A stretch of 64,000 bases of DNA from Axinella damicornis (Eukaryota; Porifera; Demospongiae; Axinellida; Axinellidae): positions 15,528,034-15,592,033 of the forward strand of contig OZ007505.1 in NCBI GenBank assembly GCA_963931865.1, written 5' to 3'. The notes below the pieces were generated by a model. It had not been told where the DNA came from. It made no database searches and was given only the letters and a program-made list of their open reading frames with translations. Shown in pieces: positions 23,640-35,303 of this stretch; within the stretch, counting starts at the first letter, position 1; the number at the start of each line of letters is the position of its first letter. A program made the translations under genes and the position numbers.

Positions 23640-24336
23640 GCGCGCGCCGGTTCAGGTAACGCTGTAATTTGATTGGTTGGTGTCAACCATTCGAATTTTG
23701 GCGGGAAATGGCCTGTTTACCCGTAAACTGTGGTCAATGGTGAGAGTGTTTCCGTCTCTGTCGTTTTCTTCAGTCTCCAATGGCGTTGGCCTCCTCCGGT
23801 GATCCCTCTTCCATTGGCGCTCCCTCTGCTGCTGCCTCTTGTAGTTGACTTCAAATTTTACTTGTTCCGGAACCGCAGGCAAATAGGATTGTGCCCAGAT
23901 CCCAAGCAGCTTGGGAATAAGTTTGAAGAGGCTTGGCGTCTGGGAACGAGGCCGAGGTTGTTGCCTGACAGTTGGCTTGAGACTGTAGTTCTGTTTATAG
24001 CCCATCTGGTCGAAAGTTGTGAGAGAATGGGGAGAAGGAGAGGGCAAAGGTAAAGAAGGTAGGCTGGGAGAAAGATAGCTACCAACACTCCTGTAGCTAT
24101 GCTTTAATAGCTAGGGAAAACCCTGCAGAGATGACCACCATGGCCATGCTAGCTAGCATAGTAATCTAGTCACCACTGTGAATGTGTTGTGGTCTGTCTT
24201 AAATTATTGTAGACATCCAAAAGTGTAAGTGGTGAGGGATTAACTTGATTGTGTGCCTCTCTGGGTGTGGCTGTGATTTGAATTGGTGTCTGATGATCCC
24301 AGAGATAAAGTGATGCTCCACCACTTTATTCTTTAG
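23640..24336 (+). other. CpG-richer start region of an unrecognised gene
   Basis: A GCGCGCGCCGG patch (23638-23650) precedes an ATG at 23709 (MACLPVNCGQW, then a GTGAGA donor) and a TTTTCTTCAG acceptor near 23775. These look like promoter and first-exon signals for the exons at 24337-25586. I could not resolve which frame is used, and overlapping frames on both strands are possible. Confidence 0.3.
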
Positions 24337-25354
24337 GAGTCTAATTATAAGACACTGAAAACTGATGAAGAGATGAGGGAGTTGGCAGATACCGTGGAGA
24401 GACCCTCCGCCGATAAAGAAGTGAACAGACAGTGAGTGGTGTGTGAGAGGGAGGAGAGGCACTAGGCTCCTATAATGGGTCTTATGTCCCGTCACTGTCA
24501 AAACTCATCAAAAGACTCAACTCAATATTACAGGAAGTGCAGGGCATTCTTATACTTGCATACTAAATATAGATATTGTGATTACAACATGTGTGCGTAG
24601 TTGGCCAGGGATAAAACCTATACTTATACCACTGCCCTGGGGACATGGAAACACACTAGTGGAGTTTGTCATCTTGAGGTACTAAGGCGCATGTTGACAG
24701 GACGTGTCTAATGCTGCTATAGTGGTATACTATAGTTACCTAGCAATGCGTGTGCACCCTGCTCTTAGGATGAATTGTACATAACATGGCAGTCGTGTGC
24801 TGTATGGCTGATACTCACCATCAGACCGCGCCCCTCAGGTTCGGTAGTCTATAAACCATAATAGCCATGCTGTATCTATAGCAAATCTCGGTACCAGCCC
24901 TATAGCCCCTGTCTCTGTCATCAGATCAAATGCACATCATACGCGGCGTGTGTGAGGATCTAGGACTCCGGACACGCGCGTCATTATTCAGAAAAGCGAG
25001 GAGGCAACTTCCTCCTCTGCCTCAATGCTAGCTACACCCATGGGCCAGCTTATTGGGCTACAGGTTTAAAGTAAGATCAGTTTCCCCGTCCATGCAAGAA
25101 CTACTATGATTATTGAAGGTTTCAGCTAATCTGCAATCAGCAGCTACATGAAATAATAATTTTTTGGTCACCTAGCTTGTTGATGACACTGTTGGTGTTG
25201 TAGGCTGGATCCGGATATCGTTGCTGCAGAGGTTGGTGTCCTTTGTGGGATCAAGGAGAGGGCTTTGTGGAACTTGCTAACCTTCCCATCTGAGTAGCCT
25301 AATTGTTGCCCAGGCTCTCCCACATACTGTAAGTGCCGAAACCTTGGGGGGAGC

Positions 25355-25391
<37 letters not shown>

Positions 25392-25586
25392 TCATGGGAA
25401 TGAGGCTATCTATTTAGTAATGTTGCTTTTGAGTAGATGAAAGCAATTTTGTCTATTTCCATCAATTGACATGTCTTCTGGGAAAGGTTCGATCACCATC
25501 TTTCTACCTCCCTCCCTGCAGAACACAACGAAGTAATAGACTTGATGAAGAGACTGAAGACAGCGCTACTGCCAAATGAAGCTAAG
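24337..25586 (+). CDS. Unrecognised gene, three phase-compatible internal exons
   Basis: Exons 24337-24431 (ESNYKTLKTDEEMRELADTV..EVNR), 25204-25235 (LDPDIVAAEV) and 25522-25586 (HNEVIDLMKRLKTALLPNEAK) have consensus acceptors and donors. They join without breaking the frame (phases 2, 1, 0). The product is hydrophilic and probably helical. I do not recognise it. The next exon was not found; the downstream intron begins with a large minisatellite. The middle exon alternatively reads on to a stop (TAG near 25297) if its donor at 25236 is not used. Confidence 0.45.
25360..25388. repeat. Poly-G tract
   Basis: About 28 consecutive G in the putative intron. Frames across it (poly-Pro on the minus strand) are artefacts. 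Confidence 0.95.
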
Positions 25587-25676
25587 GTACAAATCCTCTC
25601 CCATCACTCATTATACCCTCATCCATTACCCCCACTCATCACACGCACTCACTCATCACACAAAGTTACTCATCAC

Positions 25677-26463
25677 ACACACTCATCACCCTCACCCATA
25701 GTAGGCCATCACACACACTCATCACCTCACCCATAGTAGGACCATCACACATGCCAGGGCCGACGCCACCAGTATGGCCGGTACGGCCATGGCCGTACCA
25801 GTTTTGTGGAGGAAAAATGGTGTTGCTGGGATTCTGACTTACGAGCCGCGACCATAAGGCCAGGCAAGAGCGCATGATGACATCATTGTTTTACAGAATG
25901 CTCCATGTTATCATGAGTCTTGGTTTTGATTTTCATGGTCTATAGTAGGACCATCACACACACACTCATCACCCTCACCCATAGTAGGACCATCACACAC
26001 ACTCATCACCATCACCCATAGTAGGACCATCACACGCACTCATCAGCCTCACCCATAGTAGGACCATCACACACACACTCATCACCCTCACCCATAGTAG
26101 GACCATCACACACACTCATCACCCTCACCCATAGTAGGACCATCACACACACTCATCACCCACACCCATAGTAGGACCATCACACACACTCATCAGCCTC
26201 ACTCATAGTAGGACCATCACACACACTCATCACCCTCACTCATAGTAGGACCATCACACACACTCATTAACCTCACTCATAGTAGGACCATCACACACAC
26301 TCATCACACTCACTCATAGTAGGACCATCACACACACTCATCACCCTCACCCATAGTAGGACCATCACACACACTCATCACCCACACCCATAGAAGGACC
26401 ATCACACACACTCATCACCCACACCCATAGAAGGACCATCACACACACTCATCACCCACACCA
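25677..26463. repeat. 37-bp minisatellite with an internal insertion
   Basis: Unit CCATCACACACACTCATCAC + CCTCACCCATAGTAGGA is repeated roughly 17 times with small variants. Between about 25752 and 25945 the array is split by about 195 bases of unrelated sequence (GGCCGGTACGGCCATGGCCG and on), probably a transposon fragment, after which TATAGTAGGACCATCAC resumes. Confidence 0.9.
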
Positions 26464-27286
26464 CATGGGTGACTGATACATACTCTATGGTATTGTTGCT
26501 CTCGCTGCATGTTCATACCTGTAGTTAGTTGCTTTGTGACCTAGCCCATCACATAGTTGGACTCCTTAATAATTATGTGTGTGTAAAAGTAGCTTAGCTC
26601 ACCTTCCCGCTCAGCTACTCGCTCCTCATTCGCCTATGCATGAGCTATCTGGTCCCGGGCAGCCGTCTCAGAAAAGCTGCTGACCCCCGATTGCGTCGCC
26701 TTCAGCTTGCTACTCCTCGATCGTGTCCGCTTCAGCTGCTGCTCCCCGATTGTGTCCGTTTCAGCTGCTGCTCCCCCGATTGCATCCCCCAGCCATTCTG
26801 GAAGGTTCAATGTTCTTGAGCATTGAGGTTCAGAGGGTATCAAGCAAGGTACGAAGGTCGTACATACGTCACTAGTGTAAGTCCCTCGTCACTTCTGTTA
26901 GTCACACACAAGTGTACACACGCTTAATATCTTAATGTGTTACGCATACATAAGATATATTAGTGATTGTATGTTTATGTATTACGCATACTGGATCTCG
27001 TGCATTTGGGTGGGCCTACTTCCGAATGGGTGGGGAGGGACATTCACCAAAGTACCCCCCCCCCCTTTGAGCAGCCACTAATGGTCATTGCCCATGGCAT
27101 ATTATCGGGAGATTACGGTATACTAGTTGGTCATGCATGCAGAATCTGACTCACCAAGGATGAAGAAACAGTGATCAATCAAAACTTTAAATGCACATGT
27201 AAGAACTAAAGCAAAAGCATTAGAAGTAAATCCAGAAGTCAATTTATCTGGAAAACACTCTCTTCACATAATCATTGTTTGCAATT
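26464..27286. other. Intergenic with a short GCAGCAGCTGAA-type repeat
   Basis: 26640-26800 contains three to four copies of a roughly 33-base unit (CGATTGTGTCCG..TTCAGCTGCTGCTCC), which on the minus strand gives a short Glu/Ala/Thr-rich frame. No gene is supportable. Confidence 0.5.
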
Positions 27287-28630
27287 TCACTGAATGTAGA
27301 GCTCAACTAGTTCGATGGGTGAATCCTCATTTACGTACGCTTCTTCATCAGCACAAATCCTGACTTCTATATTATCGTTGGTAGAATTGAGTGTCTTACA
27401 GAACCATGGTGGGGAGTGAACGTTGCAGCAGTCCGGTTGCAGGTCACAACCTTGCCCATCCCAGAGAGGGTCATCTGAGTAAAATATACCAGTTCTTGGG
27501 GTTCCTTGAGCCAATCCTGTGTCACAAAAATAGTCATTGCCCACAAAACCTGGTATGTACTGCTGCATTGTGCTATTAGGTCTGCACGGACAGATGTGAC
27601 GGTTGCTGTCATAACCGTAAGCCTCTAGGAGACCATTTGCAAAACTCCAAATGTGTTTCCGAGGGCTCTGACCATGTGTCACACTGACACCTTCTAAATA
27701 TGGTCCATCGATGCTGCTGCCATGATAGAATGGAGTGTAGAATCCACTTGGTGAACCATACTGATAGCCAATTATTCGCCCACAGATTTTTGTGTAGTTG
27801 ATACCATGTGTATTGTAAGTGACCGAACTGCACCCTGCTGAATGTTGCCTTCTTGCGCATGTTCGTTTCGTTGAATTGACCTGTCTGAAACTTTGTGGAC
27901 ATGATTGGTTGGGGTCTGTCATATCAAGATAGGCCACCCTCATCCATCCTACCTCAGAATGGCTGTCGCAACACTGAGTGGATGCAGTGCAGTAGACAAA
28001 CACAGCATCGTTTGTCGAATTCTGGACCCAGTGGTACCCAGGGATGCTGTTTGGGTTTTGTTGGGCTACTTCTTTGCATGAAATCGCAGGATTTTCAAAA
28101 CTACCCGTCCTGAAGTTGGTCTGTGATATAAATGCCATTGCTTCAAATGCTTTTCCAAGTTGATTGACGTGTTCTTCACTGGCACATTGTTGATCTGGTG
28201 AAACAGAAAATGCTCCTGAGCCAGTCGTTATCTCACCTGTGCCTATGGATACATATTCACTTATTAAGATGGCTGTGATGTTCTGCAAAGCATTCAGCCG
28301 TTTTTTAAGCTCTTCCCTCGTCACACACTGGTTCATGCCATCTAGAATGTGAAGTTCATAGCATTCACGGTTTTTTCACATACACCCTTTTGTACATTAA
28401 CTAGACACACACACATAATGATATAGGCATGATCAAAATGCCTATGTAACCATCACCAGTTTAAATTTACTCCATAAAAAGATACACCTGGAATGCAGAA
28501 GCTGAGGTACTAGCTATTCTGCAGGCATAGTTGTCATAGATAGCTACATACCTTCAACATATGTTGATGAAACCTGTGCAAGAGATAGAGTAACAAGGAT
28601 TGCCACCAGAACCACCTTCATCATTGTCAT
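27287..28630 (-). CDS. Secreted fibrinogen-like protein, two exons
   Basis: Exon 1 (28630-28552) encodes a signal peptide (MTMMKVVLVAILVTLSLAQV). A GTATGT donor and a TTCTAG acceptor join it in phase 1 to exon 2 (28341-27287), giving STYVEDGMNQC. A short helical stretch (REELKKRLNALQNI) precedes a Cys-rich globular region. There GYHWVQNSTNDAVFVYC and VGWMRVAYLDMTDPNQSC match the start of a fibrinogen-type C-terminal domain (the VYC and GW motifs). The remainder (CGRIIGYQYGSPSGFY, HGQSPRKHIWSFA, YFCDTG, DPLWDGQGC) has the pattern of a large family of secreted proteins seen in sponges and other marine invertebrates. Total about 377 residues. An extracellular recognition or matrix role is inferred. 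The first exon was missed by simple ORF calling. Confidence 0.75.
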
Positions 28631-28824
28631 CCAGCAGTGCTGTTATCATGCAGCTCAACCTTTGGCTATTCCCCTGGTTTTGTTGATTTATATAGTTTCT
28701 GTGCCTATGAATAGTCTTCAAGGTTCTGTTTATGAATAGACTTTGAGGTTCCTCTTCCTACTACTGACCTGTGCAAGATACTACTGGCCTATCCAATACT
28801 TTTGTGATGTCATAGAAGCACATG

Positions 28825-29255
28825 TACATGAGCCACAATGTCTGCTATAGGAAGTTACTAGCTACCACATAAGCACAATGGTGAATAGCAACCGCCTACA
28901 GTGCCTGAACCCTGAACTGTAATACCTGAACCCTGTACCACAATGTCTGCTATAGGAAGTTAATGGAAATAGCTACATGTGTAGTATACCTGAACCCTGT
29001 ACCACAATGTCTGCTATAGGAAGTTAATATTGAACACCTGTAGTGCCTGAACCCTGAACCACAATGTCTGCTATAGGAAGTTAATGTTGAACACCTGTAG
29101 CTAGCTAGTGCCTGAACCCTGAACCACAATGTCTGCTATAGGAAGTTAATATTGAACACCTGTAGCTAGTGCCTGAACCCTGAACCACAATGTCTGCTAT
29201 AGGAAGTTAATAGAACACCTGTAGTGCCTGAACCCTGAACCACAATGTCTGCTGC
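28825..29255. repeat. About 60-bp minisatellite, 6-7 copies
   Basis: CACAATGTCTGCTATAGGAA + GTTAAT, then a variable CACCTGTAG(CTAG) segment, then TGCCTGAACCCTGAAC, repeats with length variation. It lies 5' of the fibrinogen-like gene. Confidence 0.85.
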
Positions 29256-30785
29256 CGAAATTCCGTGGTGTTCCTAAATTTTGTACTATATTGACCAGAC
29301 TCTCCTTCCATGCATATGAGGGTCTGGGAACGAGACTAAGCATTACTATAACTAGAGGTGTTCATAGAACACATACCCCGCGCTGAACGTCCACAGGCCA
29401 GAATGCATGCAGTGCAGCTACAATTGACGTGACATCTCTGCCGGCCGATGCGCATCAAACAGGGCGGCGATCGCGTATATACAGTGCATGCCCATATCCA
29501 AGGTGTGGGAGTGACCGCTTACCGTATATACAACATATTGTGAAGCTGGAGAGGTGGGGCCAAATGTTACGAATAATAGGAAATAGCTGGAAAGAACAGC
29601 CGAAACAATAGCCATGATGTCTGTGAAGTACATAGATCGTGAGAAAACACTGTTTCCTAGCGGTCATCTCGAATCATGAAGTTTCCAAATGCACCGCGTG
29701 TCCTGTTCTTGATGGTCACGAAGAGGTGGAGCCAATGTTATGAATAGTTATGAAAGTAGGAAATAGCCGAAATACAGCGAAACGGAGCGCCTTGACTTCA
29801 GTCAGGTACACATAGAGCAGTTTTTTGCTATTTGCTATTGTTTGACCCCATTTAGATGGTTTATGTGGCGAGATTTCAATTTTTTTTGCCTGACAGACAG
29901 ACAGACGACAGACAGACAAAACCGATTGCTTAACCCCGCTTCGCGCATGCGTGCGCGGGGTAACTACAAGAGTAAAAAACATCCTACAAGTATGTAGGGT
30001 GTTGTACACTGAACTGTTTTATGCCATCATCCCTGCTTTTTTTACATACTTTTTGCTGTTCTGTTATCCCTACATCTCCATACATTTTTAATGTTTTTTA
30101 CATTTGTTTACCTCATTTTTATAGCAGCATACTTAGTAGCATTCACTCCGCACACAGTACACAATTTTGAGTTCAAAGTTCAAAGTTGCTCTACGCATGC
30201 GCACATATGAAGAAAATGGCGTCGCACATGAAGCCATAGTTATCGAGTAGGCGGTTGCGATAATATATTATAGTATTATCCATGGTGAGACTTCGCGATG
30301 GGGTCGTGCACTGCTCAGTGTAAAATGCTGCTGTTTTGTGCAAACACCGTCGTGAGGGAGTCAGCCAAATTTGAACTAGCCCGTCTGAAGAAAGAAGAAG
30401 AAGAAAACCGATTTTGGCGGTTTGGCGACTTTTGGCACGGTACTTTCGCGGCGGTTATTCACGACACTGGGAGTCTTCTGGGCCAGGAAAACACTCGAAG
30501 ACGAATAGTAAGTTGTCATAAAGGCTTATTTGCCGCCCGTTTTTGAGATTTGGAGAGATTTGGGAAGATTTGTTTGTATTAGCTTCAATTGCGTGTCCGT
30601 TGTATCCCTACATAATTATAGAGTCTATGATAACCACCGCCTATTACTAAACCTCAAAGTTACTGGACACCTGAATCAGGTATGGTAGGGCACAGCAAAA
30701 TTGTCCACACAAGGGAAGATTGAAGCTAAAATTATGGGCGCTAAATTTATAGCAAGCACAGGTAAAATCTGCATTCACTGAAATT
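29256..30785. other. Repeat-rich intergenic region
   Basis: Holds a CAGACAGACAGACGA tract followed by a GCGCATGCGTGCGCGGGG palindrome (29890-29960), an arm of the GTAGGGATA MITE family (30040-30078) and copy 2 of the dispersed repeat (30170-30635). The short frame at 30298-30546 lies inside that repeat. No independent gene is supportable. Confidence 0.55.
30170..30635 (+). repeat. Dispersed repeat, copy 2
   Basis: Opposite-orientation relative of 577-1070. It includes an 82-codon frame (MGSCTAQCKMLLFCANTV, LARLKKEEEENRFWRF) which is frame-broken in copy 1, so it is probably a transposon-borne sequence and not a host exon. Confidence 0.55.
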
Positions 30786-31089
30786 AAGTGATTACATGAA
30801 AATGAACAATTGTGGCTAATTCTGTAACTCTTCAGGGCCTATAAAAACAGCTACCTGTAGAAACCATGTAATAAAGTATAACGCCTAGTCCATATAAATT
30901 CCCATAACCTTATGGAGACTCTATCACTAAGTTCTGTACTTGTGATTAGTAGTAGCCGCAAGGTATACTTAGATTGCGTTACAATTTGTCCTCATGGCAA
31001 CTCTATGACGTAGTCCTGGAAAGGAATTCAGTGGGAGTTGATACTTGATTAATACTTTAATAGCCGCCCACTAATAGCCACTGCATTCT

Positions 31090-31416
31090 TTGAATTGGCA
31101 TGGGAAGAAAGTACTTACCACAACAATTTTTGTCATTTGCAGTGCTGTTAGTAATGAATCACACACTTTATTTGAGGTGAAGCGGATACAATATCCTGGT
31201 GTATTGCTTTATGTGCAAGCTGTGTATACTAAATTTTACTCATTGTGGGCTCCTGATGCTAATCCAACCCAGATGTCTCTGCATGTAGACGTCGTACCAT
31301 CTGACCAGTACCATTGCCCCAACCAAAAACAACATCACCCGAACATGTACATGTGTGAAGCTAAGGGGCATACATGTAGCAATGTGGTTATTCATTCGCT
31401 AAAGTTGCTTGCTTAG
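31090..31416 (+). other. Possible exon-like frame in block A, frame-broken in block B
   Basis: A frame (SNESHTLFEVKRIQYPGVLL, YVQAVYTKFYSLWAPDANPT) follows a TTGTCATTTGCAG acceptor-like site near 31142. The equivalent in block B (33380-33620) has one extra base near 33475 that changes the frame. No domain is recognised, so coding status is doubtful. Confidence 0.25.
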
Positions 31417-31690
31417 CCTATTGAACCGTCTTTCGTGTCTTACCTCGAGTCAGCAGAGGTCAAAGGCCACGTGCATATTTAATGAGCTTCAACGAAAAGA
31501 TTAGAAGAGCTTTTATTTAGTGCAGAAACCAAACTCAAGCATTTTGCCAAAGCATAGGAAGCAGAAATAATATGCCATCTATGACGATGGCTGATCGAAG
31601 CTCGAACTTTCATTGTTGAAGCTCATTAAATATGCACGTTGCCTTTGATGACTCGAGTTCAATAGGCTAAGCAAGCAACTTTAGCGAATG
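31393..31690. mobile_element. MITE-like insertion specific to block A
   Basis: Left end CATTCGCTAAAGTTGCTTGC (continuing TTAGCCTATTGAAC) is perfectly mirrored at the right end (GTTCAATAGGCTAAGCAAGC.., ends ..AGCGAATG). The secondary symmetric blocks CATATTTAATGAGCTTCAAC / GTTGAAGCTCATTAAATATG make the element almost wholly palindromic. It is absent from block B, so it inserted after the duplication or was lost from B. Confidence 0.8.
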
Positions 31691-31736
31691 TTTAGCTTCT
31701 GTCCTACACTGCAAAGGGCTGAAAAATGATTTTTGG

Positions 31737-31797
31737 TTCGTGTCCGTGTCCGTGTCCGTGTCCGCGTCTGCGTCCGTGTCCGCGTCCGACCGTATCC
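31737..31797. repeat. GTCCGT hexamer microsatellite
   Basis: Tandem GTCCGT/GTCCGC units, present in block A only. Confidence 0.85.
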
Positions 31798-32565
31798 GCC
31801 TTTTCCACTTGCCCGCTATATTACACTCCTGGTAGGGGAAAAATTGTGCCGCGTAAATAATTAATTAAATAATCAAACCTTGTAGCAGGTATACAGGTCT
31901 ACAGATATTCTGACTACACCGTCGTGATCGCTATCATGCAGTTAGACAAACGTATGAAACTCACCTTGGTGGTAGAGATACAAGCGCTTTTGTCGTGCCG
32001 TGGCCGCCATGGGTCGAGCGCTCTCTTCGACTTTCGTAGTCAGTACAGCTCTCACGAAAAGCCCACAAAGATTCTGACCACTCGGTCCCCGTGACTGACG
32101 CTTATGTGCACAAAACTCACCGTACTGGCGAAGTTGTGAGCGCTGTACTGTAATAATTTCCTTTGGCCGCCATTGCCTGCGATCAACTAAACACGGTTGC
32201 CACGTGGCATGTGCGTTAATTGGAATGCTACGGCGAGTCAGAGCCAGGGTTGCAACACGGCTACTAGGAGTGCGGTTGCCCCTCGATTATAGTGAAGATA
32301 TGTTTGGGGCTAGTACAGTGATGGAATTTTTAATACTTACCTTCACTACTTTCTGCTCAGTTTTACAAGTAGCTAAATTAATCTTTTATGTGGGATTTTC
32401 CCGCTCGTACTCTCCTTCTGCTTTTCTATGCACTCCCATAACAAAATACAATCTCATGTATAATTATTATATCGAATCATGTCTTTGCAAATCACACAAA
32501 TGTTCTCTATAGAGTCACATTTAGTTTATCTACAGGTGTTCTAGTACAGAAATTTGTCTGTAGTT

Positions 32566-32666
32566 GGTTTTCCAGGTGCATGATATATTTCAGCATGCCC
32601 TTTGAATGTGGCCCCATCAGGTTTCTTGACCGAGACTATGATTTTGCTGACACTTGCCCACACTTG
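32566..32666 (-). pseudogene. 3' stump of the metacaspase gene
   Basis: Nearly identical to 34475-34576, the final roughly 30 codons of the metacaspase-like gene. Two substitutions are visible and there is no upstream coding sequence. It was produced by the block A/B tandem duplication. Confidence 0.7.
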
Positions 32667-32676
32667 GTGGAGATAC

Positions 32677-34576
32677 AAGTGATTACATGAAAATGAACAA
32701 TTGTGGCTAATTCTGTAACTCTTCAGGGCCTATAAAAACAGCTACCTGTAGAAACCATGTAATAAAGTATAACGCCTAGTCCATATAAATTCCCATAACC
32801 TTATGGAGACTCTATCACTAAGTTTTGTACTTGTGATTAGTAGTAGCCGCAAGGTATACTTAGTGCTACTCACGTGACCCTCAACGAATCAGACGCCTCA
32901 GAATTGATCACATGATGGAGCATTAAATCCCTTAATGCACACTTTAGTGTGCATTATCTAGATAGTGCACACTTTTCAAAGATCAAAGGCTGTCTCGGGT
33001 CAGTGAGTTGCACTAAGTAGTTTAGATACGTACCAGTTTGCAGTGCATTACGGGCTTTAGTGCACTCGGGCAATCTAGTTAACGGTCTCGGGCGGATAAT
33101 GCACTCGCCTTCGGCTCGTGCATTATCTCGCCCTCGACCGTTAACTAGATTGCCCTCGTGCACTAAAACCCGTAATGCACTGCAAAGTGGTATCTAAATA
33201 TTACTTAGACTGCATTACAATTTGTCCTCATGGCAACTCTATGACGTAGTCCTGGAAAGGAATTCAGTGGGAGTTGATACTTGATTAATACTTTAATAGC
33301 CGCCCACTAATGGCCACTGCATTCTTTGAATTGGCATGGGAAGAAAGTACTTACCACAACAATTTTTGTCATTTGCAGTGTTGTTAGTAATGAATCACAC
33401 ACTTTATTTGAGGTGAAGCGGATACAATATCCTGGTGTATTGCTTTATGTGCAAGCTGTGTATACTAAATTTTACATCATTGTGGGCTCCTGATGCTATT
33501 CCAACCCAGATGTCTTTGCATGTAGACGTCGTACCATCTGACCAGTACCATTGCCCCAACCAAAAACAACATCACCCGAACATGTACATGTGTGAATCTA
33601 AGGGGCATACATGTAGCAATGTGCAGATGCGCATGCACCTGAAAATTATAATACGAAAAATTCTTCAGATGGAGTTACTAATACAGCCATTTATATGAAA
33701 ATTTGCACCCACCAAGATTTACCGCTATATTACACTCCTGGTAGGGGAAAAATTGTGCTGCGTAAATAATTAATTAAATAATCAAACCTTGTAGCATATA
33801 TACAGGTCTACAGATATTCTGACTACACCGTCATGATCGCTATCATGCAGTTAGACAAACGTATGAAACTCACCTTGGTGGTGGAGATACAAGCGCTTTT
33901 GTCGTGCCGTGGCCGCCATGGGTCGAGCGCTCTCTTCAACTTTCGTAGTCAGTACAGCTCTCACGAAAAGCCCACAAAGATTCTGACCACTCGGTCCCCG
34001 TGACTGACGCTTATGTGCACAAAACTCACTGTACTGGCGAAGTTGTGAGCGCTGTACTGTAATAATTTCCTTTGGCCGCCATTGCCAGCGATCAACTAAA
34101 CACGGTTGCCACGTGGCATGTGCATTAATTGGAATGCTACGGCGAGTCCGGAGCCAGGGTTGCAACACGGCTACTAGGAGTGCGGTTGCCCCTCGATTAT
34201 AGTGAAGATATGTTTGGGGCTAGTACAGTGATGGAATTTTTAATACTTACCTTCACTACTTTCTGCTCAGTTTTACAAGTAGCTAAATTAATCTTTCATG
34301 TGGGATTTTCCCGCTCGTACTCTCCTTCTGCTTTTCTATGCACTCCCATAACAAAATACAATCTCATGTATAATTATTGTATCGAATCATGTCTTTGCAA
34401 ATCACACAAATGTTCTCTATAGAGTCACATTTAGTTTATCTACAGGTGTTCTAGTACAGAAATTTGTCTGTAGTTGGTTTTCCAGGTGCATGATATATTT
34501 CGGCATGCCCTTTGAATGTGGCCCCATCAGGTGTCTTGCCCGAGACTATGATTTTGCTGACACTTGCCCACACTTG
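32677..34576. repeat. Segmental duplication, block B
   Basis: Second copy of the 1.9-kb block. It flows without a break into the complete metacaspase gene, so B is the ancestral position. The A/B junction (32667-32676) carries GGTGGAGATACAAG, a string also found inside the block near 33887, suggesting a templated filler at the breakpoint. Confidence 0.85.
32864..33201. mobile_element. Foldback insertion specific to block B
   Basis: Absent from block A. The insertion is bounded by TACTTAG on both sides (left ..GGTATACTTAG, right ..ATATTACTTAG), a probable 7-bp target duplication. Inside, 33040-33182 is a long hairpin: TGCAGTGCATTACGGGCTTT is mirrored by AAACCCGTAATGCACTGCA, with the loop near CGCCTTCGGCTCG. 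Confidence 0.7.
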
Positions 34577-35206
34577 TTGATACGTTGGCCATGCTGGATC
34601 GCTTGGCCCTGTGTCGGGAAGCTTCTTGATTACCTCATCACGAATGTGGACTGTAAAGTCATCTACGCCGGGCTCCTTCCTCACTACTGATGGTATGTCT
34701 GGACCCACCGAAGTGAGCCCTACTCCTTTCATCCCGTCTGGAGCATAGGTGAACATCGCTCCACCAAAGCAGGCATGTATCAAGAATGTTATGTTCACAC
34801 CAGCTGGAAGGTCTGTCATAATGGCATCAAGCTCAGTGCTATAGAGGACAAGCGGATGATGTAAGTCCTCGCGGAGTGTTTTCAAAGCACCACGTGAGTT
34901 CTGATATTCGTTTGCTCCGTGGCCACAAAAGTATACCAGTAAGCTCTCACCATTCCTTGCATTTCGTACCATACTCTTCAGAGCGTTAGTGACCTTCTCT
35001 TCTGTGGGTTTATCAACCTCTACTCCATCCACTTCAGGGTTTTGTTTGTCAGTGAAGAACCGACACTGGTCTTTCCTGAAAATTGGTTTAATCTCTGTCA
35101 GAGCTTTCAGCATTGATTTGGCATATACACCAGGCACACTTTTTAGATCCTGGCATCCTTGCACATTGTCACTGTAGTTGATTCCAATGAAGATCGCTTT
35201 AGCCAT
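34451..35206 (-). CDS. Metacaspase-like cysteine peptidase (clan CD p20 domain)
   Basis: A single intronless frame. The start MAKAIFIGINYSDN (ATG at 35206, context GCCATGG) is preferred over an upstream ATG at 35245 because the caspase fold begins immediately. About 251 residues. Visible features: beta-strand 1 plus the first loop (GINYSDNVQGCQDL), the histidine of the catalytic dyad in LVYFCGHGANEY, and the catalytic cysteine in FLIHACFGGAM. No N-terminal prodomain or zinc finger is present. The C-terminal part (DDFTVHIRDEVIKKLP to KFLY) occupies the p10-equivalent region but I see no clear p10 motif. Family members cleave after Arg/Lys, often in a calcium-dependent way. Metacaspases are generally reported as lacking in animals, which makes horizontal gain or sponge retention worth testing. 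The gene's 3' end lies inside duplicated block B. Confidence 0.75.
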   Translation of the reverse strand: MAKAIFIGINYSDNVQGCQDLKSVPGVYAKSMLKALTEIKPIFRKDQCRFFTDKQNPEVDGVEVDKPTEEKVTNALKSMVRNARNGESLLVYFCGHGANEYQNSRGALKTLREDLHHPLVLYSTELDAIMTDLPAGVNITFLIHACFGGAMFTYAPDGMKGVGLTSVGPDIPSVVRKEPGVDDFTVHIRDEVIKKLPDTGPSDPAWPTYQQVWASVSKIIVSGKTPDGATFKGHAEIYHAPGKPTTDKFLY

Positions 35207-35303
35207 GGCTGAAGTGATGACTGCTATGTAGCTAGCTAGGATCACTGAGATGAGTAGCTAGCAGGTATATGCTCTTACAGGAAATACTAAAAATAGAAAT
35301 TAT

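Larger units (their letters stand above)
30786..32666. repeat. Segmental duplication, block A
   Basis: Matches block B (32677-34576) in direct orientation from AAGTGATTACATGAAAATG to GACACTTGCCCACACTTG. Specific to A: an inverted-repeat element (31393-31690) and a GTCCGT hexamer tract. Its last 100 bases (32566-32666) equal the 3' end of the metacaspase gene, so this copy carries only a stump of that gene. Confidence 0.85.

Noticed and set aside
23652..24088. Overlapping long frames on both strands (23652-24047 minus, 23730-24053 plus)
   Set aside because: Compositionally driven, no domain, and end in a fragment of the CTGGGAACGAGG repeat family; kept only as a possible promoter/first-exon region.
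25677..26463. CRISPR-like array of regular repeats
   Set aside because: Units are contiguous with no unique spacers, in a eukaryotic intron or intergenic setting; it is an ordinary minisatellite.
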